Shown here: one piece after another, positions 47,861 to 58,959 of the stretch
Layout: the number at the start of each line of letters is the position of its first letter
Numbering within the stretch: the first letter of the stretch is position 1
From: Cladorrhinum sp. PSN259
Lineage: Eukaryota > Ascomycota > Sordariomycetes > Sordariales > Podosporaceae
Assembly (NCBI GenBank): GCA_033725935.1
Contig: MU867096.1
Coordinates: forward strand, 186,001-250,000
Length of the DNA: 64,000 nucleotides
Direction of reading: 5' to 3'
Program-made: the position numbers and the translations under genes
The notes under the pieces: generated by a model
The model's database searches: none
What the model was told of the DNA's origin: nothing
What the model saw: the letters and a program-made list of their open reading frames with translations, nothing else

Positions 47861-50264
47861 TTTATATGAGCTGTCATGACACAGCCTTGACTTGGGTTTG
47901 AGAGCTTTCAGCGAAAACATGAACGTTAGACTTGGCATAGAGCGAGGAAGTTGTGTAATAAACATAAAGGCTGATTACAGTAAAGAAATATGGCTCAATA
48001 TATTTCTGACCATGACGAGATACCCTCGACTCGGAGGACGACAGCTGCGAAAGGAACTGAGCGAACCAGTGAATATCCAGTTTCGTTGGGATACTCCGCA
48101 TTAGTTAACTGTTACATATATTGCTTGACCAGCTTTCTCGTGGGGGTCCTCGGAACTCTGCTCCAGGCGAGAGAAAAGGAAACGTCTTGCGTGAATTAGG
48201 AATGGGGGCGCGTGCTCAGTGATATTCTCGTACCAAGGTTCCCGGACCAAACATCAACCACCCATCTTGTTCATGTGAGCAAAATTTTAGCTTGGATTTT
48301 GCTCTTTGCTGTTTAAGGGTGATTGGTTCCTCGGGAAAGCCGTTAAGGAGGTGCCGATGCAAGATATATGTTGGCGTGTTACGGATCGGCTGCCACCGGA
48401 ATCATTTTTCTTTTTCCCCTCAACTTCGAAGAAGGCTTCGACTTCGGACAAAGCCGTAGACATGCATCCGAAACTATTCGGAGTACCTGTCCTCCGAGTA
48501 CTATGCGGTGTGAAATGGTGAGGTATATATGTATCGTAAATGAGGTATATGTCGTGTATCTGCATGGCAATCACCATATGTGTGTCTGATCAGTTGATGT
48601 GGTCAACCGGCACGTACGCACTAGCCACACGCGCTTGCCAGTGCATCAGGTACGAAGGGTCTAGCTCCGAGACAGAGGATGTCATTCTAGACAACAGAAA
48701 AAAGGAAGACGCTGTGATCGGTGCGAAGGATTCCTGAATATCACGATCAGGAAAAAGGCGAGAGGAGAATAAGAACATGCAAAGTGATGGAGTTGGAAGG
48801 CAGGTTTCCGTTGCAATGGCAGGGTACAGCAACCAGTGCAAAGGTAGAGAAAAAACGGGTGCCGTGTCTCGGAGGAAGACAAAGCTTCAGATTGAGACAG
48901 TGAGTTTGTTGAACCAGACGGCTGGTCGGACATCCGAAACTGCTTGTGAAGTACTAGGGAGAAAAATGTTGAGTCGAGCCATCTTCACCGACTTTTTGAA
49001 GGGTGGTGAACTGGGTGCTCCTGGATATGCTTCTCCTCTCAGCTTGATCGATGAAGACAGAGTAGCAGGCCCTGACGATCGTTGCTGCGTGTAATGCCTT
49101 TTGCCAAAACCCGGATTGTATGGGCGGATATCGGAAATAATAGCCTCTTTGACAAAATCGGCAAGGTTGAAGCCCGTTACTCGGAGCAAGAAGCAACACA
49201 CCACCTAGCCTAGATGTCACATAGACCTCGGCGTATTAGCCACTGGACTGATGATGCCTTCCAGTTTGTGAATAACATGTAGATAGTGTGGTGGTACGAA
49301 AAAACTCAGGGACTAGTATAGAGTTCTAGAGCAGCGGTGGCATCCGTAATACAGGGTCTAGACGCCCAAACAATCATCTTTAACTCCTGGCAACACCGAC
49401 TTACACGAAGAGCCGGCATGGATAGTTCCAAGGTGCTGATGCCCGTTCTCTGCTCCCGTCTGGCTGCATGACTTCTGGTAGCACAACCACGCGGGCTTGT
49501 TGAACGACAGCCTAGACACTGTCAGATGGGGTGCGTGGTGCTGTCTTGGTTTTGACGTCAACCATTAAGAACATCCGTGACAGGAAGGCTGGTGGGCTTA
49601 AAAACGGACCCTGAATGTCGAAACGGGGGACAGCGAACCGCGGTGCAAGTACCCGAGACGTAGACAGCGACAAACCCGGTAACCGGGAGCTGTTTACATA
49701 CCATCCTGTGGGAACCGGTTCCTTTCCAATGCCAGAAGCCGGGAGCCGGGACCAGGTCGCGATCTTGGCTTTTTGGTGTGATGTGACTCGGAGGCGAGGC
49801 TAGCATAAGGCTAACGCTGTGACACCTGCACTGGCCTTTCATTCGACCTCGAGCTCGATTCGGGAGAGGATGGGAAAAATGTTTCCATAAATTCCTTTGC
49901 TCGTACCCAGGCGGATGGACAACCGCAACAGGGATTAACGTAGAGGACGGGCACATCAAATTTGTAAATGACGTCACACGAGTCGAAACTTTCGATGGAC
50001 TGATGAAGCCATCGCCATCCAGGGTTGGCAACAAGGCGAGATTTGCTGCGATACAGAAAGGGTCTTCCAGGGCCACACAAACCGATCAGACCGATCAGCA
50101 ACCGATTGCTTTTTCCACCCACCCAGGGATCTATCGTGAATGTGGAAAAAAGTTGGCTTGCTGCTAATCTGCCTCACTCTTTTCTGAGGAAGTGACGTTC
50201 AGGTGCCAAGACAATCCCGCATGCCTTGCGTTAGTGCGATGCTCTGACAGGGCAAGTGACTTTC

Positions 50265-50331
50265 GATCCTCCTTTTGATCTTGCCAAGAGCTCTTCCCGA
50301 TCTCAAGAACGGTGGGTCGTTCCTGACGATC
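50265..50331. promoter_or_regulatory. GATC cluster upstream of cry (candidate light-response region)
   Basis: GATC occurs at 50265, 50277, 50299 and 50328, four in 67 bases, about 0.9-1 kb before the cry start. Neurospora cry is light-induced through the white-collar complex, whose sites contain GATC-like repeats. The link here is inference. Confidence 0.3.
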
Positions 50332-51242
50332 GGAGCGTGTCATTCGTCAAAACTTACAAACTAATCCAAAACGGAAATACCACTTTGACATGTCTCGATC
50401 ATGAACGGAAACTCTTTTATCAGAAAAACTCTCCAGGTGTGAACTGAGGGCAAAGATGCATCAAGTTGAATTTGCCAAGGTGTCAGCCGATGAAATAGCA
50501 TCCAAACAACGAATAGATTGTCCCCAAGGCTAATACCACCCCACCACTAGCACCAGGACCGTGGCACCGCTACGCCCATCCTGATCATTGACATCACAGG
50601 TACACCTCTTGGTACCCTCGTCCGCTCGACGGGAAGTCCGCTTTCCGACGGACGAGAATGTCTAGATCGGTCGGGGAGACATGGGGAAATGGGGGGGAGG
50701 GGGCAAAGGGGAACATCGGTATTTCCCGGTCCCCGGTGTTTGCCTTATAGACATCAAGAAACCCATACCCTCACCCCAGGGTCCAGCTCTTTCAAGGTTG
50801 CTCCCTTCCACACCAGGCGCCTCATCCCCATCTTGGAGACAAGTTCAACGACTTCTAGGTCTACGGTTTGTCTTTTCCAAGTGCTTAGGGTCCCTGCCCT
50901 TCTCGCCTTTCTATCTCCTTCCCCACGTCTTGATCCTGCAGTGCCTTGAGCTGCTAGGCTGATGCGCAAGACTATACCTTCCTAGTATACTTCAAATATT
51001 ATCACGAGCACGCGTATATGAAGTCGATCTCCTCCCACTCCCCACGACTCACCCAACTTATCTGGTCCGCCGCCTTCCGCGTAATCACATTATCGTCACG
51101 ATCTAGGAAATAAACTTTGTTGTTGACCTCGGTCACCCAATAAACCACCAACCAGACCCTACTCCTCTTTTTATTTGGGTCTGGCCCCCTTTCTCAACAA
51201 AACTACGCTATCACTACGCTACCTGGAACGCCTGCAGCCGCT

Positions 51243-53701
51243 ATGACCATCGTGGCTTCCAAGTCGGTGGTGATTGGCGTCTTTCGTCGCGATCTGCGTG
51301 TTGCAGACAATCCGCTTCTTCACTCCCTGGCGACCCAAGCAGAACCTAAGCCTGACTTCTTTCTCCCGCTCTATGTCTTCCAGGCCAACCAGTACGAGGT
51401 ATCGGGCTTCATCCCACCCGGTGAAAGCCCGAGCCCGTACCCGCCGGCCAGAAGTCAGGTGGGAGGATTCTACCGTTGCGGGAGGTACAGAGCCGAGTTT
51501 GTCGCCCAGGCGGTCTCAGACCTCGAGCAGTCTCTCGAGTCTCTTGGATCCGGCCTTTTGGTGCGGGTGGGTCTTATTCCAGAGGTCATCCAGAGTTTGG
51601 CCACAGGCCTGGCTCGAACTGGCTATCATGTCAAGGCTGTGTGGATGACCAGCCATGAAGGCAGCGATGAAAAAAGCGACGAAAAGGGGGTGGAATTACT
51701 TTGCAAAGACATGAATGCTCAGTTCAAGCTTTTTGTTGACGAAAAGTATTTTATTGACGAGTAAGTGGCTGGGCAATTACAGATCAAGCAATCGTACGGC
51801 ATTTGCTAACTGATATGTCACGCAGTCGTGACACGAATTTGAACGAGGACATGAAGGACTTGCCAGACATCTACACCACTTATCGCAAAAACCAAGAGCC
51901 CTTGCGCTCAAGGCCGAGGCCCGTCCTGCCGGCACCCTCCAAAGGCAATTTGCCTCCCTTTCCCGAGGCCTCAGCAATTCCAGCGCAAGACAGCCCTTTT
52001 GTTATCCCAACAACACCAGAAGGCCTGGTAAAATCTCTTGTTGAGCCTGTTCGGAACTTTCTTCCTGACATGCCGCCGTTCCCGGAGGGCACTCAGTCGG
52101 TACACCCTTTCAAAGGTGGCGAGACGCACGCTCACAAGCGGTTGGTGCATCTGGTTGAGTCGAGGACGTTCAGCATGTACAACACCACTCGCAATGGCCT
52201 GCTAGGGGCTGATTTCAGCACAAAGCTATCTGCCTATCTCGCCCAGGGATGTTTGACTGCTCGTCAAATTCACCACTGTATGGCTGGCTTCGAGGATGGC
52301 GCTGATGTCACATTTGAGAACGTCGAGGGATACGGGGAAGGAGAGAATGAGGGAACGCAGAGCATGCGGTTCGAACTCCTCTGGAGGGATTACATGCGTC
52401 TTTGCCACAGAAAATATAGGGACAAGATCTTTCGCTTGAATGGTTTACGCGACGAGTACATGCACATCAATGGCGGGACAGATGGCACTGCTAATGGCAC
52501 TGCTAATGGCACTGCTAATGGTACTGCAAATGACGCTGCTAATGGCATCTCCAATGATGTTTCAAACGGTGTTCCTAATGGCACTCCTAATGGTACAGCC
52601 AATGATACAGCCAATGGCACAACCAATGGTACAGCCAATGGTACGGTCAATGGTACAGTCAATGGAAACGAGAGCCCCAAGAAGAAAAAGCCCAAGTGGA
52701 AATCCCCTGTTAAGGAACGTGCTTTGGAAGATCAGAAGCCCGATTACAGAACCATTGCGGAGTACTTGGAGCGGTTCAAAGCTGGAACAACTGGCATTGG
52801 CTTCATTGATGCATCCCAGCGCGAGCTTATGCACACGGGATATACATCCAACCGGGCACGTCAGAACGTGGCTAGCTTTTTGTCCAAGCATCTGTGCATC
52901 GACTGGAGATATGGCGCGGAGTGGTACGAGATGCTTCTCGTCGATTATGACGTCTCCTCCAACTGGGCCAATTGGCAGTACGTATCTGGGGTGGGCCTTG
53001 ACCCCCGCGGCGAGCTTCGCATCTTCAACCCAATCAAGCAGGCATTCGACTACGACAAGAGTGGTGATTATGTGAGGGCCTGGGTACCCGAGGTCAGGAA
53101 GTTTCAAAAGCTTGAGAACGTTTTCCAAGCTTGCACTGCATCTGAAGAGGACAAAGAAGCAGCTGGGCTCACAGACAACCTTATGGTCACAAACCCGATC
53201 CACAAAATCCCTTTTGATGTGGCTAATAAGCCCAGATCCGGGAGATATGCTGGTCGCGGGAGGCGTATTCGCTCCAACAAGAAAGGTGATGGCTCTCGAG
53301 GTCCGGCTTCTGAGCCACAAAGTGATACGATTGGGGGGGTTAGTGTGGATGCCAACTTGGCAGTTACGCGGCATGACGATGCGCCCATTGTTAATGGCTC
53401 TCAGGGAGCACCAGCACATGGGGCATTGGGTCGTGGTTGGCCTCAAGGACGTCAGGCTACTTCTGTCAATGGCTTTAGCCAAGGCCGTGGTAATCATCGT
53501 GGAGGAGGCTATCAGAACGATTTTGGGGGCCAAGTTGCTCGTAATTCCCAGAGGATTGCTCGTGGCCAGTATACTCAGAGGGGAGGAACTCCCCACCGAA
53601 GAGGCGCTGGTTTTGGCCGTAGCCGTGGAGGATACAGTGAGGGTTACACGCCATATCAGTCCGTCCAACAGTCGATGTACCATCGGACGGCATCTTCTTA
53701 G
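51243..53701 (+). CDS. cry: Cryptochrome DASH (blue-light photoreceptor/photolyase family)
   Basis: Protein of 797 aa from exons 51243-51760 and 51826-53701. Residues 8 to about 170 are the photolyase alpha/beta domain (VVIGVFRRDLRVADNPLL). The FAD-binding helical domain contains THAHKRL, FELLWRDYMRLCHRKY, then about 498-567 with GFIDASQREL, TGYTSNRARQNVASFL, DWRYGAEWYE and DYDVSSNWANWQYVSGVG, the DASH-type signature. Two additions stand out. An Asn-Gly-Thr/Ala repeat insert of about 65 residues (388-453) is followed by a Lys-rich patch inside the FAD domain. A C-terminal tail of about 155 residues is rich in RG/RGG. Neurospora CRY-DASH also has an RGG-like tail and binds nucleic acids. All FAD-domain motifs are intact. 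Confidence 0.95.
52470..52670 (+). repeat. 12-bp degenerate coding repeat in cry (Asn-Gly-Thr-Ala units)
   Basis: About sixteen degenerate 12-bp units of the type AATGGCACTGCT, encoding NGTA and variants. In frame with cry and a multiple of three. Confidence 0.88.
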
Positions 53702-54933
53702 ACGGGACTTTTCGCGCCATAGCTATACAAGACGACGAGCGGCCAACTGAGTTCTCGTGGTGGGAGTGGCAGTCATATCTGTGGTAACTCGGCTTCTCAA
53801 ATTTGGTGAGGTTGTGGGTGGTTGTTTGGTTTTGAAGGAAGTACCAGGTTACCCGTGATAGTTGGAGCCTGGCTGATAGGATATGGATATGAACACATGG
53901 GTAGAAGACAACGTTTTGGGTAATATCGGGAGGTTGTTGTGTAAGACAAAGCGAAGGAATGTGGCCCGTTATTTTGTTCCTTTTTTTTTCCGGGGATTAT
54001 CGTGTCTGTATTATTCCTCATTATCTGTCTTTTTTTGGAACTCGAAGAAAATTCAACCCAGGTATGCTCAGTGGCGTATTTCACCACTCAGAGCAGGTAC
54101 AAAAACAAAGAAAGGTATCGTGTGGGAAGGAACCAGGACTTTCACATGAAGTATTATTATATTGTTGTTATACATGAAATACAAAATATCTCTAATCATC
54201 TTTCTCGGGCCGTTGGTAAGATATACGCTGAATCAGTGAATGTAAATCTCTCTCTGCTTATGGATGGCGTGGCTAACTCTAGCTTTGGCAACAACAGACG
54301 TGAATGCATGGTGATGTCACAAGAATCAAGAATTTTTTTTAAAAAAAGATTGAACCACTGAAGACTACTACCCTGCGAGATAAGAGAAGAGAGTAATCTA
54401 AAAGAGGTCCAAAACAGACCTAAATTCTAAGAGTTCTTTTTTTATATATATCTATGTACCTTATTTTTTTCGTGGTTGTAATCTATATACATGAGATTTT
54501 TGTTATTTACTCTTTCCCCTCTTTGGGGTTTTTTCTTCTTCTTTCTATTTGAACCCTGAAGCAAGAGAAGAAAAAAAACCTCTCTAAGAAGTATCCAAAC
54601 CTTTTTTTTTTGTTTTTGATTTCTTTTATAAAAAGAAACAAGTTGGAGGGGTTATTGTTTGTTGTCGTTTATGGGGGTTGTTTTGTTTTTGCCCAACTCT
54701 CGGCGTTTATGGAGGGCTGACTTTTTTGGTGTCTCTATTTTTGAAAATAAAAATTTGAAACTCAACGTCAAACTCGGGTATCTTCTCAAGCTTTGGGAAA
54801 AAAAGGGGGGATTGACACATGCAGTGTTGTTCGAGTCTCCCGGTTCGATGTACACCAGGTCACTGGCATCCTTCTTCCTTGACTAAAATCCAGCTACTAC
54901 AACAACGAATGAAAGGAAAGGCGTGCGTGTCTG

Positions 54934-54967
<34 letters not shown>

Positions 54968-56661
54968 AATCACTGTCCAGCGGATTCGCATCACCTCAGG
55001 CGGCTTGACGAACAAGGCTCTTCCGGTGGAGAATCAACACCTCATCAGAGAAAAGCACACACACACTCACACATACATGACTTCCGCATTTCTGTTGTTG
55101 TATCGATTTATGCAAAGAAGGTTTGTTGTTGTTGATGCCTGTCCCCTTATTTCAGAACTGAAAATGAAGGGGATATGGCCCCCAATTCCAAGCGAAAAGT
55201 CCATCCAAGGACGGAGGAAACACAGTTATTGACACACTGCAACCCGTGGTTAACTACAACCGCCTCATCAAGTTTTCTTTTCTTTTCTGTGATGTGTATA
55301 ATCCAATCACAACCGAACTGTAAAGCTCAAGGTTGGTTAGAGGATGGTTGTAGTACACAAGAAAACTCGTCCAGCGGGAGTCTGCCAGGGGAGTGTGGTT
55401 TCTGCTCGACGCAAATTTAAAGGGAGAAGGCATGTGCTACAACCCCCTTTTGACTTTCCCATATCTCGCAAAGAAAGTCGAAAAAGGGGAGCTCATGGCG
55501 GAGCAGAGGGGGGAATTGCTCGACGCAGGCAAAATGAACTGTTTCGGTCATGCCTCCCCTCTTGGTGAGAAAGGAGGCGATCATGAGCCAGAAACCGGGG
55601 AGTTGCGTCCCGTCCTGCTCGACAACTTCTACCTCTCCGCCGTGGAGGGACGGAGGGGGAGTCGGAACATTGAATGAACGGGGAAAACTGACACCCAGCT
55701 TTTCCTGCGGAACAGTGCGCTCGACGATTGTTGTTTGTGAGTGAATCCGTAGTTTGTCGAGAAAGAGATGTTGCAAAATGTCGGCGAGGAAGTCAAAACC
55801 CGGACTTGTCGCAAAATATCCTGCTCATGGAAAACAATCGGAACTGCGAAGGTGGTTCACGCCACACAAGACGAAAAAGTTGTGTGGTGAAACAGGCCAA
55901 GGTTCAAGGCTATCGACACCAAAGATAGCGATTTCCAGAAGAGGGCGAGAAGAAAATCGACTTCTTCGGCGGAACTGAGAACGGATTGTCGAGATTGAGT
56001 ATTGGGGAAAACTCGATGGCGATCCTTTTGGACATCATTCTCCTTTCTGCGTCAATACTTTTGTTGTTTATCGGGTGTGTGAGAGGATGCGTGAGGTAGG
56101 ATTGACTGCAAAACTGCTGGGCCCGAACTTGGAGAAGGTTTTTGTGAGAAGAAGATGAGTTCGGGTCGTCATGGCTGAAAAGAATTGCAGGTAATAAATA
56201 ACAAAAAAATGATCAGAAAGAAGGACAATGGGCCGCCAGTTGTTGTTTGAGGACAAGCAAGCAGAGGGGGGAGACCTGACGACCAGGACCGGAGTTGAGC
56301 TGACTCAATCATTTGAGGTCAATTGGTCCCTCCCCTCTCTCAGAGGAAAGAGAGGAGGGTGAAGAAAGGAATGGAGAAAAGAAGCATCGAACAAGTGGAG
56401 GTGCTGATGATTTAAATAGTAATTCGGAGTAACTGATGTCGCTCAGGTGTTTGGATAAGCAAAGAGAGTCAGCCGATTTCCCACTCCCCGAGTTTCATCG
56501 CCTCCGAGTTTTGAAGTGTGCAAAGACACCCCAAAATGACCTGATGAGCAGCACTTCGAAACACCTCTTGACAGCAACATCATCCGATTTTCAAGTCAAG
56601 CATCCGAGCACTCAAAACAAACATAACTTACCCGTCTTTAATAGTAAAGCCAATAGTAATT
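53702..56661. other. Intergenic, cry to phosphopantetheinyl transferase
   Basis: 3 kb. AT-rich and T-run-rich at 54310-54740, with a TG microsatellite at 54937-54964 and a CA-rich patch at 55055-55076. No ORF has motifs or good splice structure. Confidence 0.5.
54937..54964. repeat. TG dinucleotide microsatellite
   Basis: Fourteen TG units in non-coding DNA downstream of cry. Confidence 0.88.
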
Positions 56662-57666
56662 ATGGCAGCATCAAAACCCGTGCAGTGGATCCTCGACACC
56701 CGGTCATGGTATTCTGAAGCCACCGAAACCCGCCATCTTGAGACTCATGTAACTCATCCCATCTTCTTCTTTTTCTTTTCTGCTCACCATACTAACCCCT
56801 TACAGGCATCAAGAGCCCTCGCCCTCTTAACACCAACCGAACGCGACTCAGTCCTCCGCTACTTCCACCTCCGCGACGCCAAATTATCCCTCGCCTCGGC
56901 CCTCCTCAAACGCTACGCCGTCGCCAAACTCGCTCCCTCCTCACCCAAGTGGTCATCAACCACCCTAACCCGAAATTCCAAAACCAAACCAATCTGGATC
57001 GACCCTTCTACTCAGCAATCACCGGTCTCGTTCAACATTTCCCACCAAGCGGGAATCGTGGCGCTTATCGCCCTGGCCTCACCCACTGCAGAACTGGGCG
57101 TAGACGTAGTCTGCACTTCTGAACGTCGCGAGCGAGACCACGCCCACATCGCCAAGGAAGGGTGGGCTTCCTTTGTAGACATGCACGCTGATGTTTTTGG
57201 TCCCGGGGAGGTGCAGTATCTCAAATACCAAGTTCTGAGCGCCGTCCCGGGGTTGGTTGCGTCAAAGAAGGCAGAAGACGTGGTGGACGCCAAGCTGAGG
57301 GCTTTTTACGCTCTCTGGGCTCTGAGGGAGGCCTACGTCAAACTAACCGGGGAGGCACTGTTGGCTAATTGGTTGAAGGAGTTGGAGTTTAGGGAGTTTA
57401 GGCCTCCCAAGCCCACAAAGGCGTGGGATGTCCCCGCTGACGAAGGGGAAGAGGCGGGAGAAGTGGTGAGGGACGTCGATATCAGGTTCAGGGGGAAGAA
57501 GGTAGAAGATGTGAATATGTGTTTGAGGTCTATGGGGCCCGATTACATGATCGCTACCGCTGCGAGGACGCCCGAGGACAAAGAAGAGGCGTTGGGGTGG
57601 AAGTTGGGGCCCTATGAGATATTATCGTTGGACGAGGTGTTGGAGTTTGCTGAGTCGAGGAACTAA
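56662..57666 (+). CDS. npgA: Sfp/NpgA-type 4'-phosphopantetheinyl transferase
   Basis: Protein of 315 aa when spliced (exons 56662-56748 and 56806-57666). The enzyme transfers phosphopantetheine from CoA to carrier domains of polyketide and non-ribosomal peptide synthases and of the lysine-pathway reductase. Motifs: FNISHQAGIVALI, LGVDVVCTSERR (Mg-binding region), and FYALWALREAYVKLTGEALL, where the fungal REAYVK form replaces the bacterial WxxKEA. The intron (57 nt, GTAACT donor, ATACTAACC branch point, TTACAG acceptor) is a multiple of three without a stop. Retention would add 19 residues that include a Phe run, so splicing is the better model. Assignment to the NpgA/Lys5 group is by motif. 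Confidence 0.88.
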   Translation: MAASKPVQWILDTRSWYSEATETRHLETHVTHPIFFFFFSAHHTNPLQASRALALLTPTERDSVLRYFHLRDAKLSLASALLKRYAVAKLAPSSPKWSSTTLTRNSKTKPIWIDPSTQQSPVSFNISHQAGIVALIALASPTAELGVDVVCTSERRERDHAHIAKEGWASFVDMHADVFGPGEVQYLKYQVLSAVPGLVASKKAEDVVDAKLRAFYALWALREAYVKLTGEALLANWLKELEFREFRPPKPTKAWDVPADEGEEAGEVVRDVDIRFRGKKVEDVNMCLRSMGPDYMIATAARTPEDKEEALGWKLGPYEILSLDEVLEFAESRN

Positions 57667-58532
57667 TCAAAAGTTCTTATGAAAAAAAACTTGCGATGAT
57701 GAAAATATAATGGCATGAATCTTTATGGGCATCATGAATAAATGAAGAGAGATATGTTTGTTGTATTATATCAACAAGATCAAGTGTTTTTGAGAAATAA
57801 TATTTACTTTGTCACTTTAATTACTGCATGGCCACTCTCTTTACAACAAAACCAACAACCAAACCAACCCTCCCAGACGTTCGATTCAATAATTTAGTGT
57901 GGAACATTCAGATCGATCAAATACATGTCTATATCCCGCAGTAAATATCTAGTAAGAACGACCTCAAACTCTCTCTCAATACATTTTGAACCCCCTTCTG
58001 ATACGTACCCTGTAAATAAAAACACCGGCAACCTCCTTTTTTTTATGCATCTAAATCTCATGCTGATATCTTCTGAGCTTCTTTTCTATATTTATTTTAC
58101 TCCTATCTCTACATATTTTACTTATCTTCAACGTCTGTTTGTGGCTCCTGTCAAGGCATTCTGCACCCCTTTTTATAACTGCAGGATATTCAATTCATAC
58201 AAGTAATGCCCGTCGACTGCTCGGCACCACTCGTGTCTTGCCCTCTGATTCATGCCTCGCTTGTGTTAGCAAGAAACACTTATGCAGAGCTGATACCCAA
58301 CATACGTAAAAAGAAACTAGGAATTCCTTAACGGGAGCAAAAACAGGTATGAGAATAAGTAAGTAGACATAGAAAAGAGTTGATCAGACATCAAGAGGAA
58401 CAAAGCAGGCGTATGTTACAAGTTGCCCAAGTTCTTAACATCATTCGCTGCCTTTGAAAACATTTTTAATCTACAGGATTCGCTGGCGATTTTACACAAA
58501 ATATTCTTTCCACCATGTGGCCCGGAAGAGCC
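57667..58532. other. AT-rich convergent intergenic region
   Basis: A/T-rich sequence between the 3' ends of the transferase and the small coiled-coil ORF. The ORF 57925-58206 is low-complexity and unsupported. Confidence 0.5.
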
Positions 58533-58934
58533 TCATGAGCCTGCAGTGCTTGGATCTACGTAGTTTGGATCCATTTCTTTCAACTTCCGCATTTCGACAT
58601 CGGCGGCTTTCAAGTTGCCTGAGATGTCATCAAACTCTTCAATCAAGTTTGCTACATCTTCGGGCTTCGAGCTTCTCCTTTTCCGTGCCGTTACCCACTT
58701 CTCCTTGAACTCTGAAAGTCTTGTTCTGTGCTTCTGGATACGCGCCTGGGCATCTACAATTATTTTTCCGTGCTTCTGGACCTCTGCATTGACCTCTATC
58801 ATCTCTTCTACCTCTTTCGCAGCCCCCGGATGAACGAAACGCGACGATCCTCCTTCGTCATCGTCAACCCCCCCCCCCCCCCCTTTCCTCCTCCTCCTGC
58901 AACTTGGCAGTGGTTGCTCCTTTGCTGCCTTCAT
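58533..58934 (-). CDS. Small coiled-coil protein with poly-Gly tract, possibly a broken extension of the ankyrin gene
   Basis: ORF of 133 aa from the ATG at 58934. Its N-terminus includes KGGGGG, encoded by 16 consecutive G. After the tract comes a credible coiled-coil: AAKEVEEMIEVNAEVQKHG, QARIQKHRTRLSEFKEKW, LIEEFDDISGNLKAADVEMRKLKEMDP. The ATG is only about 25 nt after the stop of the ankyrin gene on the same strand. Reading on past that stop in the ankyrin frame gives a Lys/Glu/Gln-rich stretch (KLQEEEER) up to the G tract. A length change in the tract would join it to the coiled-coil frame. I do not recognise a family. Either a separate small gene or the remnant of a longer ankyrin-coiled-coil protein. 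Confidence 0.45.
   Translation of the reverse strand: MKAAKEQPLPSCRRRRKGGGGGVDDDEGGSSRFVHPGAAKEVEEMIEVNAEVQKHGKIIVDAQARIQKHRTRLSEFKEKWVTARKRRSSKPEDVANLIEEFDDISGNLKAADVEMRKLKEMDPNYVDPSTAGS
58868..58883. repeat. Mononucleotide C/G tract (16 bases)
   Basis: Sixteen C on the plus strand (G on the coding strand) inside the small coiled-coil ORF. Such tracts slip in replication and sequencing, so the local reading frame is uncertain. Confidence 0.85.
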
Positions 58935-58959
58935 CCTGTCCCTTGGCAATGACCTTCTT

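Larger units (their letters stand above)
47037..51242. other. 4.2-kb gene-poor stretch between helicase-like gene and cry
   Basis: Contains an 11-bp T-rich tandem repeat (47599-47662), a TG microsatellite (47843-47860) and GATC clusters nearer to cry. The ORF 48777-49094 has an ATG but no motif; others begin at non-ATG codons. The last 150 bases before cry are a C/A-rich leader. No supported gene. Confidence 0.5.

Noticed and set aside
48777..49094. 105-codon ATG ORF in the gene-poor block before cry
   Set aside because: No motif or codon signal strong enough to call a gene; could be chance.
49558..50076. 172-codon minus-strand ORF
   Set aside because: Non-ATG start, atypical composition and opposite-strand ORFs of similar quality.
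52562..53683. 373-codon antisense ORF across cry
   Set aside because: It lies fully opposite cry exon 2, which has strong family motifs; it is a by-product of codon bias and repeats on the coding strand.
57925..58206. 93-codon ORF downstream of the phosphopantetheinyl transferase
   Set aside because: AT-rich low-complexity sequence in a convergent 3' region; no homology recognised.
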